64,000 nt of DNA from Homarus americanus (lineage: Eukaryota > Arthropoda > Malacostraca > Decapoda > Nephropidae): assembly GCF_018991925.1 (NCBI RefSeq), contig NW_024735516.1, positions 1,097,501 through 1,161,500 of the forward strand. Reading direction: 5' to 3'. The translations under genes and the position numbers were made by a program. The notes beneath the pieces were generated by a model. That model did not search any database, was not told the DNA's origin, and was given only the letters and a program-made list of their open reading frames with translations. Shown here piece after piece: positions 1 through 10,529 of the stretch (its first letter is position 1; every line of letters begins with the position of its first letter).

Positions 1-391
1 AGTGGGCGGCAAGGTGGGCGGCCAATGGTGGTTGGTGTCAAGGAGGGAGGCCAGTGGTGGTGGTGGTGCGTGGCAAGGAGGGCGGCCAGTGATGATGGTG
101 GTGGGTGACAAGGTGGGCGGCCAGTGATGGTGGTGGTGGGTGACAAGGTGGGCAACCAATAATGGTGGTGGGTGGCAGAGAAAAGTAACATGTCATGGTG
201 ATGGTGGGTGGCAAGTAGAGCGGCCAGTCATGGTGATGGTGGGTGGCAAGGTGGGCGAGCAGTTATGATTGTGGGTGGCAGGGAAAATGGCCAGTCATGG
301 AGTTAGGGTGGGCGGCACTAAGTGGTTGGTGGGGTTGGCGGCAGGAGAGGTGACAGGGGGTGGTGGGGTGGGCGATAGAGAGGGTGGCAGG
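1..391. repeat. G-rich degenerate minisatellite
   Basis: Loose tandem units of roughly 35-40 bases built on 'ggtgggcggccagt' and 'gatggtggtggtgggtg' fill the start of the window. Units vary in length and sequence, so this is an old or fast-diverging array. Strong G over C asymmetry on the plus strand. A similar G-rich texture resumes at 588-760 after an inserted LINE tail. No coding signal seen. Confidence 0.75.
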
Positions 392-587
392 GTCTAGTGC
401 CTGTACCGACAGACAATAACTAACCCATGACACAACCCTAACACATTATTAGCTTAGCTAGGCGGTCAGCCCGCCCTCTCTTACCTCCTCCTAAACTTCT
501 TCAATTTCCGAACTATAACTTCCTTCCCCCACCTCTAATCTTCTTTCACCCCTCCTTTCTCCGAAAAAAAAGAAAAGAAAAGAAAAA
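392..587 (+). mobile_element. LINE 3' UTR copy with poly-A tail (family A)
   Basis: From 392 to about 565 the sequence matches, in opposite orientation, the stretch at 18515-18690, including 'cctgtaccgacagacaata' and 'tttcaatttccgaactataa'-like blocks. It ends in an A-rich tail (565-587). The copy at 18.5 kb continues upstream into a LINE ORF2 C-terminus, so this is the same family's 3' UTR, 5'-truncated as expected for target-primed reverse transcription. It interrupts a G-rich minisatellite. Confidence 0.8.
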
Positions 588-760
588 GGGAGGTGGGTGT
601 CAGGGGGCGGCAAGTTGGGTGTCAGGAGGCCGGTAGGAAGTGTGGATGGTCAGGGGTGGCAGGGGAACAGCAAGGAGGGCTACAGACGAGTGGGAAGGGG
701 TGGTAGGGCGGACTGCAGTGGGGACGGCAAGGAGTGTGGGTGGCAGGGGGGGGGATGTAC
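588..760. repeat. G-rich minisatellite, right part
   Basis: Units around 'ggcaaggagtgtgggtggcagggg' resemble the array at the window start. Likely the same array split by the LINE tail at 392-587. Confidence 0.55.
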
Positions 761-916
761 ACAGACGGTGAAGTAAAACTCAGTAAGCTGTTGTGTCCCC
801 TGAAAATTGCTTTCTAAATTGGCGAAAATTAAGTTGTGTGAATGAATCATAAAATTACTATTTATAGTTTCTACAGTAATTTTTAACCCGAAATTCTCAC
901 CGAAAAAAGAGGCGCG

Positions 917-1325
<409 letters not shown>

Positions 1326-1663
1326 TATACCCTGTTTCACCACTCTCTGATTGTACCTCGGCGGGCGGATCCATTGTCATTAGGTCAAATTGTTTGCTTC
1401 TATCTAGGTCCGACTCTCCTTCCATGTCATCAATATACCCAATCTCCGACATCTTACTTATTCAGGTAATCTGAATTGCGTTCGTTTCCACCACTCTTGG
1501 ATCAGGGCTCGTTCGTGTGCCTCGTCATACACTCGCACCTGATATCATTACAGACTTTACATTGATATTTGGGTTATTTACAAAGCAATATCACTTCAGT
1601 CAATTATTACTGCTCATAATACGGGAAGAAACCCAGCAACAGACATCGGTCAATGTCGAGAAA
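1326..1663. other. Leader-like region upstream of BEL gag, no 5' LTR
   Basis: No sequence resembling the 3' LTR at 7464-7953 is found here, so the BEL/Pao element lacks its 5' LTR. An open 66-codon minus-strand stretch (1452-1252, beginning MSEIGYIDDMEGESDLD) looks coding-like in composition but I do not recognise it. The plus-strand gag frame is open from about 1517, but the first good ATG is at 1664. Confidence 0.5.
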
Positions 1664-2506
1664 ATGGGATCGTCTTTACCGCCAATGCTTGCAAACAAAG
1701 CGCTTCAAGTCACAATTATGCATCCACAGGGAGAATCAGAGAAGGGTGAAGAAATAAGAGAGCTTGTGGCTACGATGCTCATGCCGCAAGTCACCCTTCC
1801 CAAGTTTAAAGGACAAGGGCGGGCGGAGTTTTGGACCTTTATGCATGCCTTCCGTCGATACATGACAAATGCGGCCGTGCCAGAGAAGTACAAGTACCAA
1901 CTGCTCATGGATGCTTGTGAAGGAGAAGAGTTACATCAAGCAATCATGGGATGCGACTATCTAGAGCCAGACAGAGCCTTCAGCAAGGCAATCAAGATCC
2001 TGGAGGCAAGGTTTGGAGATAAGTATGCATATGCGGACCAGCTGGTGAAAAGGCTCATAGACGCTCGCTCAGTGGGGGCGTTCGACGACGAAGGGCTGCG
2101 AAAACTGACATCTCAGCTATGGGGTGCAGTAAGCCATCTGGAGAATCTGAACTTGATGTCTGAACTTGAATCAAGGCAGACCTTCAGAACGCTGGTGACT
2201 AAGCTTCCCCCCAAATTGAGGGAACGCTGTGTGGATGATGTACGAAATTATCAGAAGTCGACAGGACACAGAACAGGGCTGGTGAAGCGGTTAGCGCTAT
2301 ATTTGGAGGAGAAAGCGGTGACGATGGATGACATGGCTCTGCTATCAAGCGAGGACAGTCAAGAAGGAAGTAAGAAAAGACCAGAAGGATCATCGTCAAG
2401 CAAACGTGCCGTGGGCCTAGTGACTATCAGTGAAGCGAAAGGCAATAGAGGAGAAACAAGCTCTGGAAAAGGCTCGTGCCCAGTGTGCTCCAGAGCACAT
2501 GGATGA
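1664..2506 (+). pseudogene. gag: BEL/Pao gag-like (DUF1759) region
   Basis: Encodes the particle-forming part of a BEL/Pao polyprotein. Frame open from about 1517 to a TGA at 2504-2506; ATG 1664 chosen because the sequence before it looks like leader and the typical hydrophilic gag start follows. Family-like motifs include LPKFKGQGRAEFWTFMHAFR, LLMDACEGEE, AIKILEARFGDKY and LPPKLRERCVDD, the DUF1759 pattern of BEL/Pao gag. In an intact element this would run without a stop into the zinc-knuckle and protease regions, so the stop at 2504 is a degenerative change. Acts in the cytoplasm in virus-like particles in active relatives (family knowledge). Confidence 0.85.
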
Positions 2507-2907
2507 GCAGGGTGGGACGAATTCTGGAGCATGTCAGTGAGGGAGAGGTTAGAGAGGGTAAAAAGATTACGTTGCTGTTTCTTGTGTCTGAGAGGGGCCA
2601 CCTTGTTGCTGAGTGTTGGTCACGATTCAGGTGTTGCACTGATGGGTGCAAAGAGAAGCATTCTAGACTGTTGCATCAAGAACGAAGGGAGGCACTTACT
2701 GCAAGTATGTCAAACACACGCAAGGGTGGCGTAAAGCGAAATTTTCAAGGTCTCGTGAAACAGGAGTCAGTGGCAGGCACCTCTGATGGTGGCATGGCCC
2801 AGAAAGCCAACGACAATTCGAACATGGCCGGAAAAATAGGCCATGTCTATGCTACAGGGACAAAGGACGCCCATGAAAACCCATACAGCTGCGAAAGCGA
2901 CATCTGA
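2507..2907 (+). pseudogene. BEL/Pao zinc-knuckle region, frameshifted
   Basis: A CCHC-type knuckle is visible but divided between two frames: CCFLCLRG in the frame of gag (around 2570-2595) and GHLVAECW followed by CxxxC/KHSRLLH in the next frame (from about 2594). One frameshift near 2590 therefore separates the cysteine pair from its histidine and last cysteine. A TGA at 2905-2907 closes the second frame just before the protease. In family members this segment binds nucleic acid during packaging. Confidence 0.75.
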
Positions 2908-2959
2908 CTCTCGACGAAAAATGCCAAGATTGTACTGCCACTAGTGAGTGTGAAGATTC

Positions 2960-3412
2960 GGGGAAAGGACTCACACACGAAATCACATCAGAACTTTAGC
3001 TCTCTTGGACTCAGGCAGCGACAGGTCGTATTGCACCAAGGATCTGGCACAGAAACTAAGGGTGAAAGGGACACCTACCCTGGTAACCATGGGTACACTT
3101 GCCCAAGAGATGATACTCGAGTCAGCGGAGGTAGATCTAGAAGTGGTTGGCGCAGGCAAGAAACGAGGCAGAACCATGCTTATCCCGAAAGTACTCATTA
3201 TACAAAATTTCCCCACAACGCTGCACAACTCCGTAGCGAACACAAGTGATATCTCAAGGTGGACCCATCTGCGAGGAGTGGAATTACCAGAATTGCAGAG
3301 CAACAGCATAGAAATTCTGATAGGACAAGATGTGCCACAGACCCTGGTACCCTTGGAGGTCAGAGCAGGAAGGGATGGAATGCCATTCGCCATAAAAACG
3401 CGACTAGGTTGA
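2960..3412 (+). pseudogene. BEL/Pao aspartic protease (A16-like)
   Basis: The active-site triplet D-S-G lies at 3008-3016 in LDSGSDRSYC, followed by a second conserved block ending in EILIGQDVPQTLVP, the DUF1758/peptidase A16 pattern that sits between gag and RT in BEL/Pao. A frameshift near 3000 separates it from upstream coding sequence, and a TGA at 3410-3412 falls where family members carry tryptophan in LGW. Coding similarity continues beyond this stop to about 3524, where a poly-T/poly-G run carries another frameshift. Confidence 0.8.
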
Positions 3413-3813
3413 ACAGTAAATGGACCGGTGGGGCACCAAGACGCACAAGGAGTTTGCATGTCAGGATGCCTGATGACCGAAACTGTCGTGAGTCCTGAAA
3501 CCCGTCTGGAAAGACAAGTTAAGCTTTTTTGGGGGAGCTGGAAAGTGGGGACACAGGAGCCTTGCAGTCAGCAGCTCATTCACTTGAGGACAAAAGAGTG
3601 TTGAGGCTATGGTCAGAGACAGGCATCAAAACTAATGGTCATTACCAATTTCCCATACCGTTCCGTAATGAGAACACAGAACTCCCAAACAACAAGGCCG
3701 TGGCGGAGTGTCGACTAGATGGGCTTTGAAGGAGACGATCCAAGGACGCACGGTCGCGACAAGGATACGTAGAGGAAATAAATAAACTGCTTGCTGAAGG
3801 ATAAGCTGAATCA
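3413..3813 (+). pseudogene. BEL/Pao protease-RT linker
   Basis: Between protease and RT the usual BEL linker can be followed: TVNGPVG and TETVVSPETRLERQVK (3413-3524), then after a shift LEDKRVLRLW, GHYQFPIPFR and LPNNKAVAECRL (3529-3726). In-frame TGA at 3727-3729 and TAA at 3802-3804 (in the EG-stop-AE motif before the RT) break it. No other gene is present. Confidence 0.75.
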
Positions 3814-4665
3814 GTGCCTAAGTGCCAGTTGGAGTCAGATACTGGACTGGTCTGGTATCTGCCTCATCACCCGGTGTTGAACCCAAATAAGCCAAACAAA
3901 GTACGCATAGTTTTTGACTGTGCAGCCAAACACAAAAGGACATCGCTGAACGACCAGGTACTACAAGGTCCAGACTTCAACAACAAATTACTTGGAGTCC
4001 TGTTTAGGTTTCGCCAAGGAACTACAGCCATCATGGCAGATGTGGAGGCTATGTACCATCAAATCCATGTAGCGCCAGAACATCGAGATGAGTTAAGATT
4101 CCTCTGGTGGGAGAATGGGGACCTGAGTAGAGAGCCAGTAACCTACAGGATGAAGGTGCACATCTTTGGTGGGGTGTGGAGCCCTTCATGTGCAACTTAC
4201 GCTCTCCGGCGCACATTCCAAGACCACAGATCCGAGTTTCCCGACATGGTGGCGCAAGCGGAAGTCAACTTCTACGTTAACGACCTGCTCATGTTGCTGG
4301 ACTCATCAAATGAAGCATCAATGTTAGCGTGTCAGCTTCGAAGACTGTTGGCGTGTGGAGGATTTCGGTTAACTAAGTGGGCCAGTAATCACAAAGGAGT
4401 GTTGGCTACCATCCCACCGGAGGAGAGGCAAAATGCACTGAAGGAAATTGATCTGAGGCAAGACAAATTGCCAATGGAGCGAGCCCTGGGGGTTAGGTGG
4501 CTCCTGGAAGGTGATCAGCTCACCATCAAGGTGCAACCAAACTCAAGGCCAGCGACCAGGAGAGGAGTACTAAGCCTGGTCAATTCTATTTATGACCCAC
4601 TGGGGTTCGTGGCCCCATTCATCATCAGGGCTAAAATATTATTTCAGTGTGAATGCAGGCGTTGA
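3814..4665 (+). pseudogene. pol: BEL/Pao reverse transcriptase with altered catalytic motif
   Basis: RT fingers and palm of BEL/Pao: [34 protein letters not shown], then motif A in [14 protein letters not shown] (first catalytic aspartate present). The usual YVDD box reads FYVNDLLM, so the first aspartate of the pair is asparagine, which should abolish polymerisation. The later FRLTKWASN and [11 protein letters not shown] motifs and the thumb entry [15 protein letters not shown] follow. A TGA at 4663-4665 interrupts the frame, which then continues into RNase H. Confidence 0.92.
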
Positions 4666-4683
4666 TTAGAGTGGGACGAACCT

Positions 4684-5158
4684 TTGTCGGCTGTTAATCA
4701 CACGACCTGGAGCATCTGGCTAGGAGAACTGGCCCACCTAGGGAAATTAAGGGTACCCAGATGCCTAAAAACAGCATGTGCTAAAGAAATCATCTCAGCA
4801 CAGTTGCACACCTTCTGCGATGCATCGCAGGCTGCTTACGGTGCGGTGACCTATCTGAGAATGGTAGACTCTGGCGGAAGTATCCAGTGCTCTTTCGTGT
4901 ACGGACGGGCCAAGCTGGCCCCACTCCAGCAACTGACAATACCAAGGCTGAGACTTTGTGCAGCTGTCCTGGCAGTGAACGCTGATCGAACGATTCGCCG
5001 AGAAATGACCATGACCAAACATGAATCTTATTTTTGGACGGATAGCATGCTAGTCTTGTAGTACATCGCCAATTCGAGCAGACGATTTCAAACGTTTGTA
5101 GCCAACAGGATAGCAGTCATACAAGAGCTGTAAAGAACTGACCAGTGGAGACACACCG
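4684..5158 (+). pseudogene. BEL/Pao RNase H
   Basis: Continues the RT frame. LHTFCDASQAAYGAVTYLR carries the first RNase H aspartate and LAPLQQLTIPRLRLCAAVLAVN the helix with the acidic residue region; WTDSMLVL holds the next aspartate. TAG at 5059-5061 and TAA at about 5131-5133 are in-frame stops, and a frameshift around 5150 leads into the integrase reading frame. Degrades the RNA strand of the RNA-DNA hybrid in active relatives. Confidence 0.85.
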
Positions 5159-6910
5159 TTGAACCCAGCAGATGATGCAACTAGGGGATTACCTGTCCTG
5201 GACCTGGTTGCAGGATCTCGGTGGATACGAGGTCCTGACTTTCTACTCAGTGTTGAAGAACGGTGGCCAAAGGGAAAGGAACTGCCAGCGGTTCTGAACG
5301 ACTTACTGGAGGTGAGACGAGAAGTACACCAGAGATCTGTAGTTGCTCTGGCAGTGAGCGAGCAGTCAAAGTGGTCCCTCGCCAAACTGTGGCTCAGGTA
5401 CTCATCATGGTACCGCTTGGTGAAAGAGGTGGCATGGATTAAAAGGTTCATTTGGTGGCTTGGGTCCAGTACAAGGACCGCAGACCTGCGCCTCAAACTG
5501 AAGAGGCTAAGCACTGAGGAACTACAGTCGACTGAGCAGACAATTATAAAATTGGTGCAGAAAGAGGCTTATGAGAAAGAAATCCAAACTGTCATAAAGG
5601 GTGAGCTGCCGAAGGACAATAAGCTATATAAACTGGAACCATACTTGGACGAGCGAACGTTGCTCAGATCAAAGGGAAGAATTAAAGGAACCCTTCTTGG
5701 GCTAAGTGGTGAGGAGCCAATCTTGCCGCCTAGAGACCACCACATCACCGAAATCATAGTGCGGGAGATGCACGAAGAGAGAGCCGGACATGCCGGACGA
5801 GAACACACGATGGCGTGTGTGAGGCAAAGGTATTGGATTCCCCAGGGCAGACGCTTGCTTGATAGAATCATACGACGCTGTGTAGTGTGCCGACGGAACA
5901 ACTGGAGAAGTCGGCATCAAAGGCAAGCTGACTTACCAATAGATCGTGTCACTCCTGGAAAGGCTCCATTTGCTTACATTGGAACGGACTGTTTTGGTCC
6001 ATTCATTATCAAGGTAGGGAGGAAACAGGTTAAGCGCTGGGGATGTCTGTTTACCTGTCTAACTATTAGGGCTGTTCATCTAGAAGTCTTGGCCTCATTA
6101 GACGCAGATGCCTTCCTCAACGCAATAACAAGGTTCTCACGACGCAGAGGTACACCAGAGCGTATTAGGTCGGATAATGGGACAAACATGGTACGGGCAG
6201 CCAAAAAGCTCAAACTGGCAGTGAAAAGTTGGGAGCAAGATGACAGACTCAGAGGTGCCTTACTGAAAGCAGATATTGACTGGGCCTTCAATCCACCAGC
6301 TGCCCCATACATGGGGGGAGTATGGGAAAGGCAGATTCGCACAGTAAAGAAGGTTCTGCAGGCGATTGTGGGCTCACAAGTTTTAGACGATGAACGTCTG
6401 CAAACACTGTTCTGTGAAGTGGAAGCCATAGTTAACGAGAGGCCAATCACCCCGGTTCCAAACACTCCAAATGAACTAAAGGCTCTCACTCCTGCTGATC
6501 TTTTGCACTTTAGTCAAAGGGGTAATCTTCCCTTAGGTGGAAGGTCAATAGGCGAATCATACCACAGAAGGTGGAAGCATGTCCAGTACCTTGCAGATCA
6601 ATTTTGGAAGCGCTGGCTGACGGAGTACCTCCCTCAACTCAGAACTCGACAAGTGCATTTCAGACCACGGAGCAACTTTCGCCCTGGTGACCTAATCATT
6701 ATAGCAGAAGCAAATAGTCCACGCAACAAATGGCACCTTGGTCGAGTGATGGAAGTCAAGGCTGGAGAGGATGGACTTGTCCGACAGGCAGTGGTTAAGA
6801 CGACGACGTCCACAATGTTGCGACCTGTGACAAAATTATGCTTGTTGGAGGGAGCAATGGAAAGGGTTGACGGAGTCGGCCAGGAGAATGAATTGGGTAT
6901 CCACACATGA
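5159..6910 (+). CDS. BEL/Pao integrase with DUF5641-like C-terminus
   Basis: The only long intact part of the element: 583 codons without a stop, although it has no ATG of its own because it is the C-terminal part of a polyprotein. An N-terminal RNase H-to-integrase linker is followed by an HHCC zinc domain (paired histidines near residues 210-220, CVVC near 243). The catalytic core has D277 in GTDCFGPF, D339 in RSDNGTN and E390 in GGVWERQ, a D-x61-D-x50-E spacing. A C-terminal module (HRRWKHVQYLADQFWKRWL, FRPGDLIII) matches the DUF5641-like tail of BEL/Pao integrases. It inserts element DNA into chromosomes in active relatives. Upstream breaks make expression here unlikely. Confidence 0.93.
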   Translation: MNPADDATRGLPVLDLVAGSRWIRGPDFLLSVEERWPKGKELPAVLNDLLEVRREVHQRSVVALAVSEQSKWSLAKLWLRYSSWYRLVKEVAWIKRFIWWLGSSTRTADLRLKLKRLSTEELQSTEQTIIKLVQKEAYEKEIQTVIKGELPKDNKLYKLEPYLDERTLLRSKGRIKGTLLGLSGEEPILPPRDHHITEIIVREMHEERAGHAGREHTMACVRQRYWIPQGRRLLDRIIRRCVVCRRNNWRSRHQRQADLPIDRVTPGKAPFAYIGTDCFGPFIIKVGRKQVKRWGCLFTCLTIRAVHLEVLASLDADAFLNAITRFSRRRGTPERIRSDNGTNMVRAAKKLKLAVKSWEQDDRLRGALLKADIDWAFNPPAAPYMGGVWERQIRTVKKVLQAIVGSQVLDDERLQTLFCEVEAIVNERPITPVPNTPNELKALTPADLLHFSQRGNLPLGGRSIGESYHRRWKHVQYLADQFWKRWLTEYLPQLRTRQVHFRPRSNFRPGDLIIIAEANSPRNKWHLGRVMEVKAGEDGLVRQAVVKTTTSTMLRPVTKLCLLEGAMERVDGVGQENELGIHT

Positions 6911-6954
6911 AGATGGTGATGTCCGAACGTCAAAGGACCGAGATGTCCTAAGGA

Positions 6955-7425
6955 ACTGATAAGTACCACAAGCCTGAGGGCAGCTTAGTCACAAGAATGT
7001 GACAAAGTTAAATACCACCAGCCTGAGGGCAGCTTAGTCACGAGAACGTGACAAAGTTAAATACCACCAGCCTGAGGGCAGCTTAGTCACGAGAACGTGA
7101 CAAAATTAAAGTTAAATACCACCAGCCTGAGGGCAGCTTAGTCACGAGAACGTGACAAAGTTAAATACCACCAGCCTGAGGGCAGCATAGTCACGAGAAC
7201 GTGACAAAGTTAAATACCACCAGCCTGAGGGCAGCTTAGTCACGAGAACGTGACAAAATTAAAGTTAAATACCACAGCCTGAGGGCAGCTTAGTCACAAG
7301 GACGTGACAAAGTTAAATACCACCAGCCTGAGGGCAGCTTAGTCACAAGGACATGACAAAGTTAAATACCACCAGCCTGAGGGCAGCATAGTCGCATGAA
7401 CGTGACAAACTTAAGTATCAAAGGC
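6955..7425 (+). repeat. Tandem ~49-bp hairpin repeat in the BEL 3' UTR
   Basis: About nine head-to-tail units of roughly 49 bases, two with an extra 'ttaaagttaaa' junction. Each unit contains 'ccagcctgagggcagctta' and a perfect stem, GTCACG-AGAA-CGTGAC, degenerating in the last units. It lies between the integrase stop (6908-6910) and the LTR, where some BEL elements would carry an extra ORF. No ORF is present. Confidence 0.9.
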
Positions 7426-7435
7426 CTGATCTGGT

Positions 7436-7463
7436 TTTGAGCGTGAACGCTCAACGGAGTGGG
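7436..7463 (+). promoter_or_regulatory. Palindrome and putative polypurine tract
   Basis: TTGAGCGT-GA-ACGCTCAA (about 7437-7454) is a perfect 8-bp inverted repeat. It is followed by 'ggagtggg' (7456-7463) directly against the LTR, the expected position of the plus-strand priming tract. The tract is short and not purely purine, so the assignment is tentative. Confidence 0.5.
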
Positions 7464-7953
7464 TGTTACCGCAAGCGGTACATAATTATGATGACATATA
7501 AACAAATGTTATGTTAGGCTGTAACTCACAATGTAGAGTGTTGAGATGGTTGAAGATGAGAGGCCCAGAAGGAGGTTGGAGGGTGTGAAGGGAGTTTGTT
7601 TATGTATAATCATAATCACCTGACTCAGCCATAGCTGACCAGCCAAGGGGCCAGACTATAGGGTGGGCATTCAGTATAGCTACCTATATCTTAGAGTCAA
7701 CACCTACCCTGGCTTCTCTCTAGACTTTCAACACGTAAGTTTAACTAGTACTTACTGTGTACACAGGCAGACTGTGTCATTGTTTTTGTGTTATGTAAAT
7801 ATATATTGGATTAAACATTTATGTAAGAGTGCCTATGTATGACTTATTTGAAAAACTAAATGAATTGTATTCAACAGGTTTGACCGAATTATAATGTTCG
7901 TGTACGACGTGAGAAGTATTATTCACCCTCTAACCGTCTGATTGGCGGTTACA
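7464..7953 (+). mobile_element. BEL/Pao 3' LTR
   Basis: 490 bp, beginning TGTTACCGC and ending GGCGGTTACA, so it has TG...CA ends with a short imperfect terminal inverted repeat. It shares blocks over its full length with 26116-26708 ('gttatgttaggctgtaa', 'gactttcaacacgtaagtt', 'atattggattaaacattta', 'caacaggtttgaccgaatta'). 'tattggattaaaca' may sit near the transcript end region. Flank after the LTR is 'atagt'; a target duplication cannot be tested because the 5' LTR is missing. Confidence 0.88.
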
Positions 7954-8339
7954 ATAGTCTTCATTTACAATCAACATGTGATAAGTTATTTATAGTAGAC
8001 TAAAAGAGAGAGAGGTGTAGGTGTTATACCACCAGAGAACTTGGTAGTCGCCATAACGTCATAATAATTTATACTGTACACACTTTTCGTATTAATGTTA
8101 TTCTTATTGCATTATATCGCGATATATAAAATCAGTTCACTTGAGGATAAACACTTGTGTAAACATGCACGGTCTCCTAATTTAGACTTTTCCTGCTGGA
8201 GGAACACCTCTAAACTTAAATTTACCTGTCCACCCCAGTTCTCTGAGCCTTTGTTTGTCTTATGTAATTCACTTTAGCATTGTGTGATCCTCTGTTGGTG
8301 TTGTCTTATTACAGCACGTCCCGCACTCTGCTGCTCCAG
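7954..8339. other. Unassigned spacer
   Basis: No ORF with recognisable similarity, no tandem repeat. It separates the BEL LTR from the RTE-like relic and may contain that relic's 3' UTR. Confidence 0.4.
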
Positions 8340-9180
8340 GTCCTTGACTATATGCTGTGAGAGTGTCCAATGTTTCTCTTACATCTGTCCATACTTCTTG
8401 GAGTAGTTGGCAGTTTACGTATATCATTCGTGTGTTTAATAGTCAGGTGCCACACTCATATGACAACACTGCCGGTAAACATTGGTCGCGTGTGTTTCCT
8501 TTTTGTCCAATGTTTTGTGTTACTATTAAATGTATGACTTAACTTTCCAAACACACTCCAGCCAATTTTCACTCGATTTAATATGATGGAATTTCATTTG
8601 CCATCACCAGTTGGTCTAAATATGTATATTCCATGACTCCCTCGTGTTAAACCGTTTACCTCCACTGGATGGGAATTTGTCAACCTGTTGAGTATTTGTT
8701 ATGGTCAAGTTCATTTTTAATCCTACAATTTTACTTATATTATTCTGCCTTTGTACTAACGTTCTTAACAGTGACGTAAGTATAGGCGTCACTGGTGTTT
8801 AAACTTGTATACACCTTCCCATGTCTGGTTTGAAAACGTCTTCCAACACCGTCTTCAGTGGCTGCGGCGAAAAGGTGTCGCCTTGGGGTATTCCTTGAAC
8901 CTTAATTTTTTCACTCTGTTTAACCTGAGTATAGAAGCAGTGGTCCTGGGTATGTGTAATCAATTCAGTGTACCTCTCCAGTGACCTTATCCTCCCCCCC
9001 ACGCTATTTATAAGACACTGTAGTTATTAAGTCAAATTCCTTCCGACGGTCGATGAACTAACTGTAAACAAAGCGGTCATCCATATGTACTGCATCTCTG
9101 GTATGCGTCTTGGCCAACTTTCAACTAGTCTATGATATTCTATCTACTTCTAAACACGGTCTGTTCTCTCACCTGATTAA
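8340..9180 (-). pseudogene. RTE-like non-LTR reverse transcriptase relic
   Basis: Reading the minus strand across several frames gives consecutive RT landmarks in correct order. A degenerate template-entry block near 9170-9100 is followed by FIDRRKEFDLI (palm motif A region, near 9040), QGIPQGDTFSP and LEDVFK (8930-8830, the GxxQGDxxSP motif), GLKMNLTxT-like sequence (~8720) and MEYIYLDQLV (~8640). A C-terminal block DQCLPAVLSYECGTW lies near 8470 and RMIY...LL near 8420. The YADD box is not clear. Frames change at least four times and stops are frequent, so it is a dead 5'-truncated copy. Order and spacing fit RTE-type LINEs. Confidence 0.75.
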
Positions 9181-9565
9181 AATTGACACTGATTTCGAAT
9201 CGATTGATAAATATATCTTAGGATTAGATATATAATAGAGAGCCAAGTAATTTGTTATTTTAAAAGTCTTATTTGTTTCCTGTTAAATTGGAGCATGACG
9301 ATAACACTGTTCCAACATTCTTGTATATTTTCTCTTTACTTCATTTTGAGAACAGTTTCTCAAGAACCTTCACTAATTCTTCTTTCCCTCCTTTATGATA
9401 CCGATCTGTCCTCCATCCAGTGTTGGTGCTTCGTCATGTGTGTGAGTGTGTCACCCCTCCCCGTTTTATTACATGTTATGTGCTGTATTGTACCCTGTGT
9501 GTCTTTTGTTTATTTTCAACCTGTGATAACTGGTAACCTTGATTTTGATTATTTAGGTTTTTATT

Positions 9566-9570
9566 ATTTC

Positions 9571-9627
<57 letters not shown>

Positions 9628-9810
9628 CATCATTAGTAGTAATGCTACTATTATTATTATTATCATATGCAAGAATGATTACACATACACACACACACAC
9701 ACACATACTATACTTGCATCAGTATATACAGAAATACTGGACAGTCACAAGAACTTGGGTCAGACGTCGATGAAGAAACACACACACACACACACACACA
9801 CACATCATAT
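9566..9810. repeat. (ATT)n and (CA)n microsatellites
   Basis: (TTA)n from about 9571 to 9663 with small interruptions, then (CA)n at 9686-9708 and 9778-9804. Dinucleotide and trinucleotide runs only. Confidence 0.95.
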
Positions 9811-10380
9811 ACAACACATACATACTGACACAAATTGTCGATAAACACACAAACACACAGACACAAGAGACCTCACTGTCAGAATTTTGAATTAAAGGTA
9901 AACACTGAAAACTTTACCTCATTTGTGTGTGTAGAGAAATACACAGTGATGGAGTCTTAGTTAGGCGCTGGACTCACACCGCCATACACAAGGGCCGGCA
10001 TACGAAAATATTCAAATGCTGTAACTCTTTTTTTTTTTAACATTTGATGAATTAAATTATTTTATACAATACAATTTTGTTATTATCCAAGAAATCGATT
10101 TTTATTATAACTGATGAACTACAGACGAAAATAATCAGGTATTTTTTTCGAATGGAAGAACCAACGTTGCAATTTTCTCACGAGTGTATCGTATGCAAAT
10201 CAGTAAGTTGTATTTTTTTCTTGTAGTTGATGAATTTAAAAATATAAACAAACAAGCAATTTCCCCTCACGTCTCACATGAGTTGTTTTTTTCTTTCTTT
10301 TTTACCCAAGTTGATGAAGGGAATTTTTTTTTCGTGGTAATTTTTTTCCGGTAAGTTTGGTCTCGTTTCTTTTCACTCCC
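9811..10380. other. AT-rich unassigned DNA
   Basis: AT-rich, with several poly-T runs (10027, 10142, 10210, 10287, 10325). Nothing recognisable. Confidence 0.4.
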
Positions 10381-10480
10381 TGAGATAGATAGATAGATAG
10401 ATAGACAGATAGATCCCTTGGGTAGATAGATAGATAGATAGATAGATCGCTCCTTTGGATAGACATATAGATAGATTTAT
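10381..10480. repeat. (TAGA)n microsatellite
   Basis: Two TAGA runs split by 'cagatagatcccttgg' and 'tcgctcctttgg'; the spacers resemble each other, hinting at a duplicated compound block. Confidence 0.9.
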
Positions 10481-10529
10481 TCTCAGTACATTGCCATCTG
10501 TTAGAAAAATCTACGAGAAGCCAGGGCAG

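Larger units (their letters stand above)
1664..7953 (+). mobile_element. BEL/Pao LTR retrotransposon, 5'-truncated and degenerate
   Basis: Ordered domains gag (DUF1759-like), CCHC knuckles, aspartic protease (DSG), reverse transcriptase, RNase H, HHCC-DDE integrase and a C-terminal DUF5641-like module are the BEL/Pao arrangement. They are followed by a tandem-repeat 3' UTR, a short purine-rich run and a TG...CA LTR. The 5' LTR is absent. I count at least seven in-frame stops and four or five frameshifts between gag and RNase H, and the RT catalytic motif is altered, so it cannot be autonomous. A solo LTR of the same family lies at 26116-26708. Confidence 0.93.

Noticed and set aside
8095..8277. 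60-codon plus-strand frame
   Set aside because: Ordinary chance frame in spacer; no similarity recognised.
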